Shown: positions 21,182 to 31,015, numbered from the stretch's first letter. The stretch: DNA of 33,298 nt from Flavobacteriales bacterium (GCA_016787985.1 JAEUTC010000250.1:1-33298); one strand, 5' to 3'. Notes: generated from the sequence alone by a model not told the origin. A program made the numbers and translations.

Positions 21182-24100
21182 ATGCGCTTTGTACGCACGA
21201 CCCCTTTACTCCTTCTGGTCCTTCTTTTCGTCACCTGCCGATCCAACCGTGCGGTCGTGAACAACGGCAGTACACCCGACCCGCGGTGGTCCGCAGTGGA
21301 TTCCTTGCAACGCCTGGGGCAGTTCGCCTCGGCACTGGAGCGCACCGAAGTGCTATTAAGCGAAGCCCGTGCGTCCGGCGACTGGCGCAACGAGTACCGC
21401 GCCTGGCATTACCGCTCGGCCTTCATGCCGGTGATCGGCCGCTCCAACGACAGCGCATTGTTGGCCATGGAAGCACGCGCTGCTGAGGCGCCTGTTCCAC
21501 TGAAGCAACTCCTGCATTCCGCCGTGGCCGAAGGGTGGTGGCAGCGCTACCAGAGCGATCGTTGGCGCATCCTGGAGCGCACCGAACTGGGCACACCCAC
21601 CGCCGATCCGGAAACATGGACCCAGCGGATGTTCATGGAGAAAGTGATCGCGCACTACCAGGCCTCGCTGGAGCCAGCGGACACCTTGTTGCAACTGCCG
21701 GTGGGCGACCTGGGATTTTTGCTGGTGAGCGAAGGCGCGGCCATGGAGCTGCGGCCATCGGTGTACGATGTCCTGGCGCACCGCGCGCTGGCCATCTTCA
21801 CTAACAGCGAAACGCGCATCACCGAGCCGGCGTGGCGGTTCAAACTGGAAGACCCGAAGGACTTCAGCCTCTTCGAGCCGTTCGCGCTGCGTACCCTTCA
21901 ACACCGTGACAGCACGGCGTGGGAGTTCCAGGCCATGCGCATCTTCCAACGGTTGGAACGCGCGCACCTGAACGACGACAAGCTGGGTGCGCTCGTGGAT
22001 GTGAGCTTGCAGCGCCTGGCCTATGTCTATGAACACAGCACCTTGGCTGAGAAGGACTCGTTGTACGTGGATGCCCTGAACACCTTGCGCAGCCGCGTTC
22101 CCGATGATGCGAGTTGGGCCGAGGTCACCTATGCGCTGGCTGTCTGGCACCGCGACCAAGGGTCGAAATTCGTTCGGTTGGCCGGTGAGGGGTGGAAGTG
22201 GGAGAACCGCACGGCGCGCAACCTGTGCGAGGAGGCCATCGCGCGTTTCCCGGGATCGTTCGGGGCGCTGCGGTGTGCACAGCTGAAGGCGCAGCTGGAG
22301 TACCCGGCACTGCGCATCGAGGTGGAGGATGCCGTAGCGCCGGACCGCGACTTCGTGGTCGCCGCGCACTACCGCAACGTGCGCCGTGTCGGTCTTCGTG
22401 TGGTACGCTTGGGGGCCGATGAACGCTACGATCGCAGCGAAGTGGAGAAGTGGTTGCTCGGCCTCAAGCCGGTGAAGGAATGGAGCATCGAACTGCCTGA
22501 CGATGGCGACCTGAACGAACACCTCGTGGAATTGCCGGTGGCGGGTCTGCCCTATGGGAGCTACGCCATCGTGATGGCTCGCGATGCGGAATTCAGAGGA
22601 GAGCAGGGCGCCTTGGCCTATGCCTTCTTCACCGCCACGGACCTCTCCGTGACCCAGCGCACCTTGGATGGGCAGACCGAACTGATGGTGTTGGATCGCT
22701 GGGTGGGCACTCCGCGCTCCGCCGTGAAAGTGGTACGCTGGACCTTTCCGCAGCGCTGGCCGCAACCGGATGCCCCGACACGCGATGGTGAAGCCAGCAC
22801 CGATGCCGAAGGCCGGGTAAAATTCCCGACGAAAGGAGAGCAGCTGCAGACCTACTACACCCTGGAGCAAGGCGCCGATCGGTTCCGCACCGGAGCAAGC
22901 TGGGCCTATGGCTACGAGCGCGCAGAACCGCAGGAAGAGGTGCGCACCTTCCTCTTTACGGATAGGGCCATCTATCGCCCTGGCCAGGAACTCCATTACA
23001 AGGGGATCATCGTTACCCAGCAGCAGAAAGCCGCTGCCGTGAAAGCGAACCACCGTACCGAGATCCGGTTCTATGATGTGAATGGGCAGCTGATCGATTC
23101 CGCCCAAGTGACCACCGATGCCTTCGGTGCGTTCCATGGGAAATTCACCACGCCCACGGGCACGCTCACCGGGGGCATGCGCTTGGAAGAGGCGCATGGA
23201 AGTGCTTACGTGCAGGTGGAAGAGTACAAGCGGCCCACTTTCGAGGTGGTCTTCGATCCGCTTGCGGGCATGCCGAAGCTGGGCGATGCAGTATCGGTGA
23301 CCGGCACCGCGAAGAGCTATGCGGGAGTGCCCTTGGACGGCGCTACCGTGCGTTGGAAAGTGGACCGTGGCGCGCGAATGCCTTGGTGGTGCTGGGGTTG
23401 GCGTGGCCTGCCCTGGGGCCGCAGCACAGAGGTCGCGAACGGCACGGCGGTATGCGATGCACAAGGGCGATTCACCGTAACGTTCCAAGCGGAGGCTGAT
23501 CGTGCATTCCCGCGTCAGTCCGAACCCACGTTCAACTTCACGCTCTCGGCCGATGCCATCGACATCAGCGGCGAAACGCAGTCGGGCACCACGAGTTTCA
23601 GCTTGGCCTACCGCAGTATCGACATCGAGTTGCTTGTGGGCGAAGCCCTGGACCGCGCCAACACCGACAGCATCGTGGTGAAGGTGAAGAACCTCAACGG
23701 TGAAGAAGTGGATGTGCCGATGGATGTGCGCATCGTGGAGCTCGTTCCGCCCGTGGATGCGCCGCGTCGCGAACGGCTGTGGGAGCGACCGGACCGTATC
23801 CTCGAAGGCGAACTACCCAGCACCCACTTGGCCGACGACCCCATGAGCTGGCCGGTGGACAAGGTGGTCTTTGAGCGAACCGCGCACCGTGCGAAAGGCC
23901 GTGCACTTTCGGTGAAGGGCTTGGATGCGTTCACCGTAGGACTGTACCGTATCGAAGTGGAGGCCAAGGATCCGCAAGGGGAGATCGTGAAAGTGGCCCG
24001 GCTGGTCACGTTGTACGACACGGCGATCCAGAACACGGGATTCGTGGACGAGGCCTTCCACGTGGAAGCGGTGAAGGTGCGTTGCGAGCCGGGCGAGAAG

Positions 24101-27100
24101 GCTTCCTTGTTGTTGAGCAGTGCGCTGCCTGCGGGCCGCGTATGGATGGAAGTGGAGCGCGATGGACGCATCACGGCGAGCCGTTCATTCGTGCTGAACA
24201 AGACGCAGCAGCTGATCGAACTACCGGTGATGGAAGGTGATCGCGGAGGCTTCGCGGTGCATTTCCTCTGTGTGGAGCGTGGTCGTTCGCACCAACGCAC
24301 CGTTTGGATCGATGTGCCGTGGACGAACAAGGAATTGCAGGTGGAGTGGATGAGCTTCCGCGACAAGTTGCTGCCGGGCGCGAAGGAGGAGTGGCGCTTG
24401 CGGATCACCGGGCCGAAGAAGGAGAAGGTGGCCGCGCAGCTCCTCGCGGTCATGTACGATGCATCGCTCGATCACTTCGTGCCCCACGACTGGAGCATGT
24501 TCCAATGGCCGGGCAATGGGACACGGCGGGGTTGGCAGCAGAGCGAGCCGTTCAGCGTACGGCAAGGGAACGTGTGGAACATGGGTGTAGCCATCCCCGG
24601 CGATACCACACGCATCTATCCGCGGCTGTGGATGCCCGCATTCATGGGGCGGCTGTATGAAGGTGGCTACCGATCCATGGATATGATGATGCGCAGCGAG
24701 ACCATCAGCGCTGCACCGCCAAGCCCAGGTGGGCGCATGGATAAGGTGGAAAGTGCCGGGATCATGGATGCCGACCTCGCTACTGAAGAGCCGAACGCTC
24801 CAGTGGACAACGTACCAGTGGCCGAGCAAGGCGGTCTGCAGCCGGTGCGCACCGACTTCCGCGAAACGGCGTTCTTCCTCCCCGACCTGCTCACGGATCG
24901 CGATGGCAGTGTGGTGCTGCGCTTCACCACACCCGATGCGCTCACGCGGTGGAAGGTGATGGGCCTTGCGCACACCAAGGAACTGGAGATCGCACGGTTC
25001 ACCAAGCAGACCACCACGAGCAAGCCGCTGATGGTGGTTCCCAACCTGCCGCGCTTCTTGCGTCACGGTGATCGGATCACGCTCACGGCGAAGATCAACG
25101 CTACCGACGGCGCGGTGAAGGGCAACGTGCGCCTTTCACTTTTCGATCCCGTGAGCGGCAAGGACATCACCACGCGCTTCGCGCCTCAACGAACGGAGCA
25201 GGCCTTCAGTGCTGCTCCGGGAGCGAGCGCCACGGCGAATTGGCCCATCGTCGTACCCGATGATGTCGATGTGGTGAGCTTACGGATCGTCGCCACGGGT
25301 GCGGGCATCAGCGATGGCGAAGAACGTCCGCTGCCGGTGCTCACGGACAAGGTTCTAGTGACCGAGAGCCTTCCACTGGCGATGACCAAGGCGGGTACGA
25401 AGACCTTCATCTTGGAGAAGCTCGTGAACCTGCCAACCGGACAGGCAGGCAACACCAGCTCCACTTTACAACATCGCATGTTGAAGCTGGAGTTCACCCC
25501 GAACCCGGCGTGGTATGCGGTGCAGGCGCTGCCGTACTTGATGGAGTACCCGCATGAATGCGCCGAGCAGACCTTCAGTCGCTACTACGCGAACCGGCTC
25601 GCCACGAACATCGTGGAGCAGCGGCCCGCGGTGCGCCAGGTGTTCGAGCAATGGCGCAATCAGGGTGAAGAGGCCTTCTTGGGCGCCTTGGAGAAGAACG
25701 CCGAGCTGAAGAGCGTGGTGTTGGAGGAAACGCCCTGGGTGTTGAACGCGAAGGATGAGGGCGAGCGGAAACGCCGTGTGGCGCTCTTCTTCGATATGCA
25801 ACGGATGGCCGCGGAAGAGCAGACCTCACTGAAGAAGTTGCGCGACATGCAACTGCCCAGTGGGGCGTGGCCGTGGTGGAGCGGCATGCGCGAGAGCCGG
25901 TACATCACCCAGCACATCGTCGCGGGTTTCGGTCACCTCGAAACGTTGAAAGCCGCGGACACCCGTGGTGATGGTCCGAACGAGACCATGCTCGCCCGTG
26001 CTGTGGAGTGGTTGGATGCCGAGGTGGACCGCAGCCACCGCGAGCTGGTGAAGCGCACCAAGCCGGAGGAGCGTGCCACGCACGTGCCAGATGCGATGGA
26101 TGTGCACTTGCTTTACGCGCGGAGCTTCTTCCGCCGGTGGCCCATCGATGGCACCACCCGCACCGCGGTGGACTTCATCGCCGCGCGTTGCAAGGAGACC
26201 TGGCTACAACGAAGCTTACAGGAACAAGCGATGTTGGCGCTGGCCTTCGACCGCCTGGGAGAGAAGAGCACCGCTGAACTCATCTTGAAGTCGCTGAGCG
26301 AGCGGGCCACCCGGAGCGAAGAGCTGGGTATGTACTGGAAGGGCTTCAATGCGGGCTACACTTGGAACGACTTCCCGACGGAAACGCATGCCTTGCTGAT
26401 CGAAGCGTACCATGAAGTGGGTCAGGACAAGGCCAGTGTGGACCAGTTGCGCCAGTATCTGTTGAAGTTGAAGCAGACCACGGATTGGAAGACCACGAAA
26501 GCCACGGCCGAAGCGTGTTACGCACTGTTGCTCACCGGCGACGATTGGCTCACCACGGACCCGGCGCCGGTCATCAGGGTCGGTGACATCACCGCCAAGC
26601 CGGACAGGGCACAAGCCGGAACCGGTTATTTCGAAGAGTCCTGGAAGAATGAAGCCATCAAACCGAGCATGGGACGGGTGATGGTGACAAGCCTGAAGGA
26701 CGGCGTGCAGTGGGGCGCCCTGCATTGGCAGTTCCTCGAGCGCATGGATAAGATCACGCCACACGAAAGTCCATTCAGCGTGAAGAAGCAGGTGTTGTTG
26801 AAACGATCCACCGATGAGGGCGCACGTCTGTTGGAGCTCGGCCCGAACGCGCGCTTGAGTCCGGGTGATCGTGTCACCATCCGCATCGAACTCCGCACGG
26901 ACCGCCACCTGGATTTCGTTCACCTGAAGGACCAACGGGCGGCGGCCTTCGAGCCCGTGGAGGCGATCAGCGGCTACAAGTGGCAGGGTGGGCTGGGCTA
27001 CTATCAGAGCATCCGCGATGCGGGCATGCACTTCTTTTTCGATCGCATCGCACCCGGCACGTACGTGTTCGAGTACGAGTTGAAAGTGACGCATGCGGGG

Positions 27101-27196
27101 GAGATGAGCAATGGCATCACCACCGCGATGTGCATGTACGCACCGGAGTTCTCAGCGCATAGCGAAGGGGTCAGGGTGGCGGTGATGGCGCCGTAG
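21182..27196 (+). CDS. Alpha-2-macroglobulin family protein (bacterial A2M), thioester motif CAEQ
   Basis: A 2004-residue secreted protein. The start MRFVRTTPLLLLVLLFVTC is a lipoprotein-like signal with a non-standard lipobox (Thr before Cys). An alpha-helical region occupies roughly the first 370 residues, followed by MG/MG2 beta-sandwiches (DRAIYRPGQELHYKGIIV at about 595-615). A low-complexity Pro/Glu-rich segment near 1185-1230 is the likely bait or linker. The A2M core follows: FFLPDLLTDRDGSVVLRFTT, then ALPYLMEYPHECAEQTFSR with the thioester residues C1460 to Q1463, and an alpha/alpha-toroid. Bacterial A2Ms trap attacking proteases in the periplasm; here no penicillin-binding protein PbpC is adjacent. 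An 8-residue NLPTGQAG insertion is encoded by a palindromic repeat (25429-25449). Confidence 0.92.
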   Translation: MRFVRTTPLLLLVLLFVTCRSNRAVVNNGSTPDPRWSAVDSLQRLGQFASALERTEVLLSEARASGDWRNEYRAWHYRSAFMPVIGRSNDSALLAMEARAAEAPVPLKQLLHSAVAEGWWQRYQSDRWRILERTELGTPTADPETWTQRMFMEKVIAHYQASLEPADTLLQLPVGDLGFLLVSEGAAMELRPSVYDVLAHRALAIFTNSETRITEPAWRFKLEDPKDFSLFEPFALRTLQHRDSTAWEFQAMRIFQRLERAHLNDDKLGALVDVSLQRLAYVYEHSTLAEKDSLYVDALNTLRSRVPDDASWAEVTYALAVWHRDQGSKFVRLAGEGWKWENRTARNLCEEAIARFPGSFGALRCAQLKAQLEYPALRIEVEDAVAPDRDFVVAAHYRNVRRVGLRVVRLGADERYDRSEVEKWLLGLKPVKEWSIELPDDGDLNEHLVELPVAGLPYGSYAIVMARDAEFRGEQGALAYAFFTATDLSVTQRTLDGQTELMVLDRWVGTPRSAVKVVRWTFPQRWPQPDAPTRDGEASTDAEGRVKFPTKGEQLQTYYTLEQGADRFRTGASWAYGYERAEPQEEVRTFLFTDRAIYRPGQELHYKGIIVTQQQKAAAVKANHRTEIRFYDVNGQLIDSAQVTTDAFGAFHGKFTTPTGTLTGGMRLEEAHGSAYVQVEEYKRPTFEVVFDPLAGMPKLGDAVSVTGTAKSYAGVPLDGATVRWKVDRGARMPWWCWGWRGLPWGRSTEVANGTAVCDAQGRFTVTFQAEADRAFPRQSEPTFNFTLSADAIDISGETQSGTTSFSLAYRSIDIELLVGEALDRANTDSIVVKVKNLNGEEVDVPMDVRIVELVPPVDAPRRERLWERPDRILEGELPSTHLADDPMSWPVDKVVFERTAHRAKGRALSVKGLDAFTVGLYRIEVEAKDPQGEIVKVARLVTLYDTAIQNTGFVDEAFHVEAVKVRCEPGEKASLLLSSALPAGRVWMEVERDGRITASRSFVLNKTQQLIELPVMEGDRGGFAVHFLCVERGRSHQRTVWIDVPWTNKELQVEWMSFRDKLLPGAKEEWRLRITGPKKEKVAAQLLAVMYDASLDHFVPHDWSMFQWPGNGTRRGWQQSEPFSVRQGNVWNMGVAIPGDTTRIYPRLWMPAFMGRLYEGGYRSMDMMMRSETISAAPPSPGGRMDKVESAGIMDADLATEEPNAPVDNVPVAEQGGLQPVRTDFRETAFFLPDLLTDRDGSVVLRFTTPDALTRWKVMGLAHTKELEIARFTKQTTTSKPLMVVPNLPRFLRHGDRITLTAKINATDGAVKGNVRLSLFDPVSGKDITTRFAPQRTEQAFSAAPGASATANWPIVVPDDVDVVSLRIVATGAGISDGEERPLPVLTDKVLVTESLPLAMTKAGTKTFILEKLVNLPTGQAGNTSSTLQHRMLKLEFTPNPAWYAVQALPYLMEYPHECAEQTFSRYYANRLATNIVEQRPAVRQVFEQWRNQGEEAFLGALEKNAELKSVVLEETPWVLNAKDEGERKRRVALFFDMQRMAAEEQTSLKKLRDMQLPSGAWPWWSGMRESRYITQHIVAGFGHLETLKAADTRGDGPNETMLARAVEWLDAEVDRSHRELVKRTKPEERATHVPDAMDVHLLYARSFFRRWPIDGTTRTAVDFIAARCKETWLQRSLQEQAMLALAFDRLGEKSTAELILKSLSERATRSEELGMYWKGFNAGYTWNDFPTETHALLIEAYHEVGQDKASVDQLRQYLLKLKQTTDWKTTKATAEACYALLLTGDDWLTTDPAPVIRVGDITAKPDRAQAGTGYFEESWKNEAIKPSMGRVMVTSLKDGVQWGALHWQFLERMDKITPHESPFSVKKQVLLKRSTDEGARLLELGPNARLSPGDRVTIRIELRTDRHLDFVHLKDQRAAAFEPVEAISGYKWQGGLGYYQSIRDAGMHFFFDRIAPGTYVFEYELKVTHAGEMSNGITTAMCMYAPEFSAHSEGVRVAVMAP
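25429..25449 (+). repeat. Small GC-rich palindromic insertion inside the A2M coding sequence
   Basis: CCTGCC and GGCAGG flank the centre AACCGGACA. It encodes NLPTGQAG in frame, at a place (between the FILEKL and STLQHRMLKLEF segments) where relatives go directly from one to the other, as far as I recall. It resembles the CCTGCCTnCCGnCAGGCAGG-type repeats scattered through Bacteroidota genomes. Confidence 0.55.
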
Positions 27197-27309
27197 GAGT
27201 GGGCGGTGCACAGCGCCGATCCCACATCGGCCAGGTGCTGCTGCAGGGGTCGCATGTGCTGGGTATGCTGTTGGAACCGTGCGTGGCGCAGCGGCGTATA
27301 ACGGTGCCG

Positions 27310-29736
27310 ATGCGAACCGTGCTACCTCTCCTGGTGCTGTTCGTGGTGCACTCCGTTGAGGCACAACGAGCCCCCATCATCCGGTATGATGCCTATGGGC
27401 CCGAACATGGGCTCAGTAATCGCCATGTGACCGCGGTGGTCCAGGATGATGTCGGATTCATCTGGGCGGGAACGGTCTCTGGTCTGGACCGGTTCGATGG
27501 CCACTCCTTCCGCAACTGGTCTCAGGTGGATGGGCTTCGCGGTGGACGGGTGAGTGCGTTGCGGCGCGATGCCAAGGGCAATATCTGGGTCTTCTGTGAT
27601 TCGCGCGAGAACGACATCATGCACGTGGACATCCTCGATCCGGCCAATGGCTTGTTGCGTCCATTGGAGGAACGGTTCCCGGACCTTCCGTTCGAACCCA
27701 CCGATGCCATACGCTATGGGCCGCAACGGTCCGATGGAAGTGTGGTCCTGGGTGCCGCGTCACCAGCGCGGTGCATCGTGTTCGACACACGCGACCGCAT
27801 CACCGTGCATGCGTTGGAGGGTGAGCGGTTCGAGCCTTTGGGCGATGATCAGAACCAGCGGATCATCGGGCACCTGGTAACGGCCGCTGGAGAACAGCGC
27901 ATCGTGCGGGTAAGCGCGGACGGTGTGATGGAAGTGGTGCAGGAACTGCAACGGGGCACCATCGTGGAGAACATGGTGACGGGGCGCACGACGAGTGGAG
28001 CGTTGTACCGGCTCATTACACCGGACGGATCCACGCGCTTCTTCGACACCTATTCCGAATTGATCCTGAGCGATCGCGCCTTGCTGGCCGATGGGCCTGC
28101 GAGCCGCGATGGTGATCCGAAACATCGACCGTTGAACTACACCCCATTGCCAGAGCACGGGCTCTTGTTCGAGAGCACGATGCTCGTGGACGGTTCCGAT
28201 CAGGTGTTGTTCGACCTGATGTCGGAGCATCCCGAAGTGAGCGGGCGCGTGAAAGGCTGCATCATGGACCGGTCTGGTGATCCATGGTTGACCACGGAGT
28301 TCGGACTGTTCCATATCGAATTGCGGCGCGATGTGTTCACGCGTATCCTCCACCAACCGAACGCGAGCGGTGCCATGGGCCTATTGTGCCGTGGTATGGC
28401 CATCCGCGGTCAGCGATTGTACCTCTCTACCGAATGGCAAGGAGCTCGCTTGCTGGATATTTCGGGCGACTCCGTCAGGGTAGAAGGGCGTCCGTCGCCG
28501 CAGTACCTCTTCGCCTCCCATTTAGCATACGATGGCAGCTGGTGGCGTGCAGGTGATGGTGTAGTGGTATGGGAGGATCAGAGCGGCGGCACCAAGCAGT
28601 TCAACGTGGAGGACGAGATCTGGAACATCCTATCCGAAGTGGAAGGACGCATCTTGCTGGGTGGCCTGCGCGGCCTGCACTTACTGGATCAACGCACTGG
28701 AGAGGTCCGCTCCTGGAACGACCCTGGACATCCCGAGCTGCAACAGGCGCATGTGATGCAGTTGCAGCGTGGGACCGGAGGCACCATTCTGGCCACCACC
28801 TCGAAGGGGCTGTACGAATGCGGTCCTGGCGGGCGCGTGATACGGCGCTGGTGGTCGGGTGCCGAGGGGCGCGATCGCCTGCCGTACCACGACCTGCATC
28901 ATTGCTACATCGATGGCGATGGGCTCATGTGGCTATCCACGCGAGGTGCAGGATTGGTCTGCTTCGACCCGCGCAAAGGCACACACCAAGCGTATGCCAT
29001 GCGCAACGGCTTCCCCAACAACATGGTGTACGCGGCCTATGAGGATGCCAATGGCCAGCTGTGGCTGCCCACCGATGGCGGTATCGTGCGTTTCGACAAG
29101 CGCTCGCGGCAAAGCACGGTCTTCACCACGGCGGATGGCATCACCAACGACGAGTTCAATAGGCTGGCGCATGCACGCGGTCCGGATGGCACCTTGTACT
29201 TCGGCGGGCTCAATGGCATCACGGCGTTCCACCCCGATGCCTTCGCTCCACGGTCCGATAAGCAGCAGTCAGCGGTGGTGCTCACGCGGTTCGAAGGTTA
29301 CTCCGCAGAACATGGTGGTGTGGTGGATCGGCTCGCAGAGGCTACGGCCACAGGGGGCATCGCCTTGGGGGCCGACGACCGTGCGCTGCGCATCTCCTTC
29401 GCGCTGCTGTCCTACGAAGGCAAGGGCCGCATCCTCTATGCGTGGCGCCTGGCCGGTGTGGAGGACGAATGGAACTATCAGTTCGAGCCCACGTTACGGC
29501 TGGACCGCCTGCCCTTCGGGGAATACACCCTGGAGGTGATGGCGCGCAATGGCATGGGGCAGTGGAGCACGCACCAGCTGGTGTTGCCCATCACCGTGCG
29601 CCAACCCTGGCATACGCGCCGCGCGGTCTGGGCTTCGGCCGGTGCTTCGGCCGTGTTGCTGATCGGGTTGCTGGTACAAGGCATCCGCCGTCGTATGCGG
29701 CGTGCGCGAGCCGTAGCGTTGGCAAGGACCCGTTAA
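27310..29736 (+). CDS. Reg_prop/Y_Y_Y periplasmic sensor protein lacking a kinase or DNA-binding output
   Basis: An 808-residue protein. The signal peptide MRTVLPLLVLFVVHSVEAQ precedes two-component-regulator propeller (Reg_prop) repeats from about 25 to 670, shown by GLSNRHVTAVVQDDVGFIWAGT, GLDRFDG, DGLMWLSTRGAGLVCFD, NGQLWLPTDGGIVRFDK and DGITNDEFN. A Y_Y_Y beta-sandwich lies at about 690-760 (YAWRLAGVEDEWNY, then FGEYTLEVMARNG), and one membrane helix at about 772-793. Only about 15 basic residues follow before the stop, so the histidine-kinase, LytTR or HTH output of most family members is absent. Start chosen at the signal peptide; the frame is open from 27199. It follows the A2M gene by 113 nt on the same strand. 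Confidence 0.88.
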   Translation: MRTVLPLLVLFVVHSVEAQRAPIIRYDAYGPEHGLSNRHVTAVVQDDVGFIWAGTVSGLDRFDGHSFRNWSQVDGLRGGRVSALRRDAKGNIWVFCDSRENDIMHVDILDPANGLLRPLEERFPDLPFEPTDAIRYGPQRSDGSVVLGAASPARCIVFDTRDRITVHALEGERFEPLGDDQNQRIIGHLVTAAGEQRIVRVSADGVMEVVQELQRGTIVENMVTGRTTSGALYRLITPDGSTRFFDTYSELILSDRALLADGPASRDGDPKHRPLNYTPLPEHGLLFESTMLVDGSDQVLFDLMSEHPEVSGRVKGCIMDRSGDPWLTTEFGLFHIELRRDVFTRILHQPNASGAMGLLCRGMAIRGQRLYLSTEWQGARLLDISGDSVRVEGRPSPQYLFASHLAYDGSWWRAGDGVVVWEDQSGGTKQFNVEDEIWNILSEVEGRILLGGLRGLHLLDQRTGEVRSWNDPGHPELQQAHVMQLQRGTGGTILATTSKGLYECGPGGRVIRRWWSGAEGRDRLPYHDLHHCYIDGDGLMWLSTRGAGLVCFDPRKGTHQAYAMRNGFPNNMVYAAYEDANGQLWLPTDGGIVRFDKRSRQSTVFTTADGITNDEFNRLAHARGPDGTLYFGGLNGITAFHPDAFAPRSDKQQSAVVLTRFEGYSAEHGGVVDRLAEATATGGIALGADDRALRISFALLSYEGKGRILYAWRLAGVEDEWNYQFEPTLRLDRLPFGEYTLEVMARNGMGQWSTHQLVLPITVRQPWHTRRAVWASAGASAVLLIGLLVQGIRRRMRRARAVALARTR

Positions 29737-29760
29737 GGGCCTTTGGTAAAGCGCCCCGCT

Positions 29761-29768
29761 TACTTTCG
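29761..29768 (+). promoter_or_regulatory. -7-like element TACTTTCG, 4 nt before ATG
   Basis: TACTTTCG, then CCCC, then ATG at 29773. It fits TAnnTTCG fully, and a CTTTGG lies about 15 nt upstream as a possible -33 box. Confidence 0.6.
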
Positions 29769-29772
29769 CCCC

Positions 29773-30303
29773 ATGAAAGCAACGGTACCGGTCGTCCTGG
29801 CCCTGGGTCTCGTGGCCTGTGGCGGCAACGACACCAAACCCGAAGGCGAAGTGGTGGATAGCACCGCCACCGCTGTCACCACGCCACCGGCCGTTCTCGA
29901 TCTGGGCAGTTTCGACACGCCTCTTCTCGTGGAACTGGGCGACATGGCCACCCTCGGTGTGGACTCCCCCACGGTGAAATGGAACGAGGAGTTCGGTCGG
30001 TTGGAGGTGAGCGCGGGCGAGCATTTCGGCCTGTTGATCACCGAAGAGCCCGGCGACCTGGCCCGTTTGAAGGCCGACCTGGACCGCGACATGCTACGCA
30101 AGCACACCGTGTTGGAGGAAACACCCGAGAAACTGGTGTACCGCTCGCAATTCCCGGATGATGCAGGCACCTACATCCACTTCTACCGCACGGTGCAAGT
30201 GGGTGACCGCACCTTCGTGGTGACCGATGCGGACCAAGTACGGTTCAACGAGGCCGATGTGAAGCGCATGGCGGCGTCGATCAAAGCGAAAGTGGCCGCA
30301 TGA
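29773..30303 (+). CDS. Hypothetical lipoprotein, 176 residues
   Basis: A clear lipoprotein: MKATVPVVLALGLVACGG has the lipobox LVAC with Cys at residue 16. A Ser/Thr/Pro-rich linker leads to a mixed alpha/beta domain of about 135 residues (LLITEEPGDLARLKADLD, LEETPEKLVYRSQFPDD, YRTVQVGDRTFVVTDAD) that I cannot assign. The pattern suggests a small periplasmic ligand- or protein-binding domain facing the envelope. The start is fixed by a promoter-like octamer 4 nt upstream. The DUF1684 gene follows with an ATGA overlap, so both are made together and probably act in the same envelope process. Confidence 0.75.
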   Translation: MKATVPVVLALGLVACGGNDTKPEGEVVDSTATAVTTPPAVLDLGSFDTPLLVELGDMATLGVDSPTVKWNEEFGRLEVSAGEHFGLLITEEPGDLARLKADLDRDMLRKHTVLEETPEKLVYRSQFPDDAGTYIHFYRTVQVGDRTFVVTDADQVRFNEADVKRMAASIKAKVAA

Positions 30304-30902
30304 ATCGGTTCCTCCTGCTCGTAGTCTTGTTCGGTTCGGGATCCTTGGCCGCGCAAAGTGAAGAGAAGTGGCGCGCTAGCCTGGACCGGTATTGGGCGGG
30401 GATCGATTCCGCGTATCGCGATACCGTGCATTCGCCTTTGCCGGTGGAGGATCGCAAAGCGTTCAGTCATCTACCCCGGTTCGAGGCGGACGCCACCTAC
30501 CGCGTAAAGGCGCGATACGAACCGCGAACGGGGGAGGTCTTCGGCATGAAGACCAGTACGGAACGCGAGCCGAAGTACCAGGCCGTGGGCACCTTGTACT
30601 TCACCCTGGCCGGCAAGGAGGAGCAGCTCACCGTGTACCGCAACATCGACTTGAGCCGGTTGGAAGACTACCGCAACTACCTCTTCGTCCCCTTCACCGA
30701 CCTCACCAACGGAGAGGCCACCTATGGGGGTGGGCGCTACCTGGACCTGGAGGGGCCTTTGGGTCCGGAAGTGGAGCTCGACTTCAACCGGGCTTACAAT
30801 CCGTACTGCGCCTATGGCGGGCGTTACTCCTGCCCCATACCCCCGGAGGAGAACCACTTGGAGGTGGCCGTGCGGGCCGGTGTGCTGAAGCACCACGACT
30901 AG
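30300..30902 (+). CDS. DUF1684 family secreted protein
   Basis: A 200-residue protein with a signal peptide (MNRFLLLVVLFGSGSLAAQ) and the strongly conserved DUF1684 C-terminal block: YRNYLFVPFTDLTNGEATYG, GGRYLDLEGP, then LDFNRAYNPYCAYGGRYSCP and PPEENHLEVAVRAG. The family is widespread in Bacteroidota and Actinomycetota and has no established function; the invariant Tyr/Asn/Cys cluster suggests a binding or catalytic site. ATGA overlap with the upstream lipoprotein gene indicates translational coupling. Confidence 0.9.
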   Translation: MNRFLLLVVLFGSGSLAAQSEEKWRASLDRYWAGIDSAYRDTVHSPLPVEDRKAFSHLPRFEADATYRVKARYEPRTGEVFGMKTSTEREPKYQAVGTLYFTLAGKEEQLTVYRNIDLSRLEDYRNYLFVPFTDLTNGEATYGGGRYLDLEGPLGPEVELDFNRAYNPYCAYGGRYSCPIPPEENHLEVAVRAGVLKHHD

Positions 30903-30986
30903 GCTGCGCTCGACGAACGCAACCTATTGGTCGATGGCCCGTACATATGGCGTCGAAAAGCCCTAGGAAAACCGGTCCGGATCGGT

Positions 30987-30994
30987 TATCCTTG
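30987..30994 (+). promoter_or_regulatory. -7-like element TATCCTTG
   Basis: TATCCTTG (one mismatch to TAnnTTTG) ends 21 nt before the ATG at 31016, giving a short leader. Confidence 0.45.
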
Positions 30995-31015
30995 CAGCTT
31001 GACCGGACTACCGCC

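Noticed and set aside
21356..23488. 710-codon minus-strand frame inside the A2M gene
   Set aside because: It is antisense to a firmly identified A2M; high GC at third positions keeps antisense frames open.
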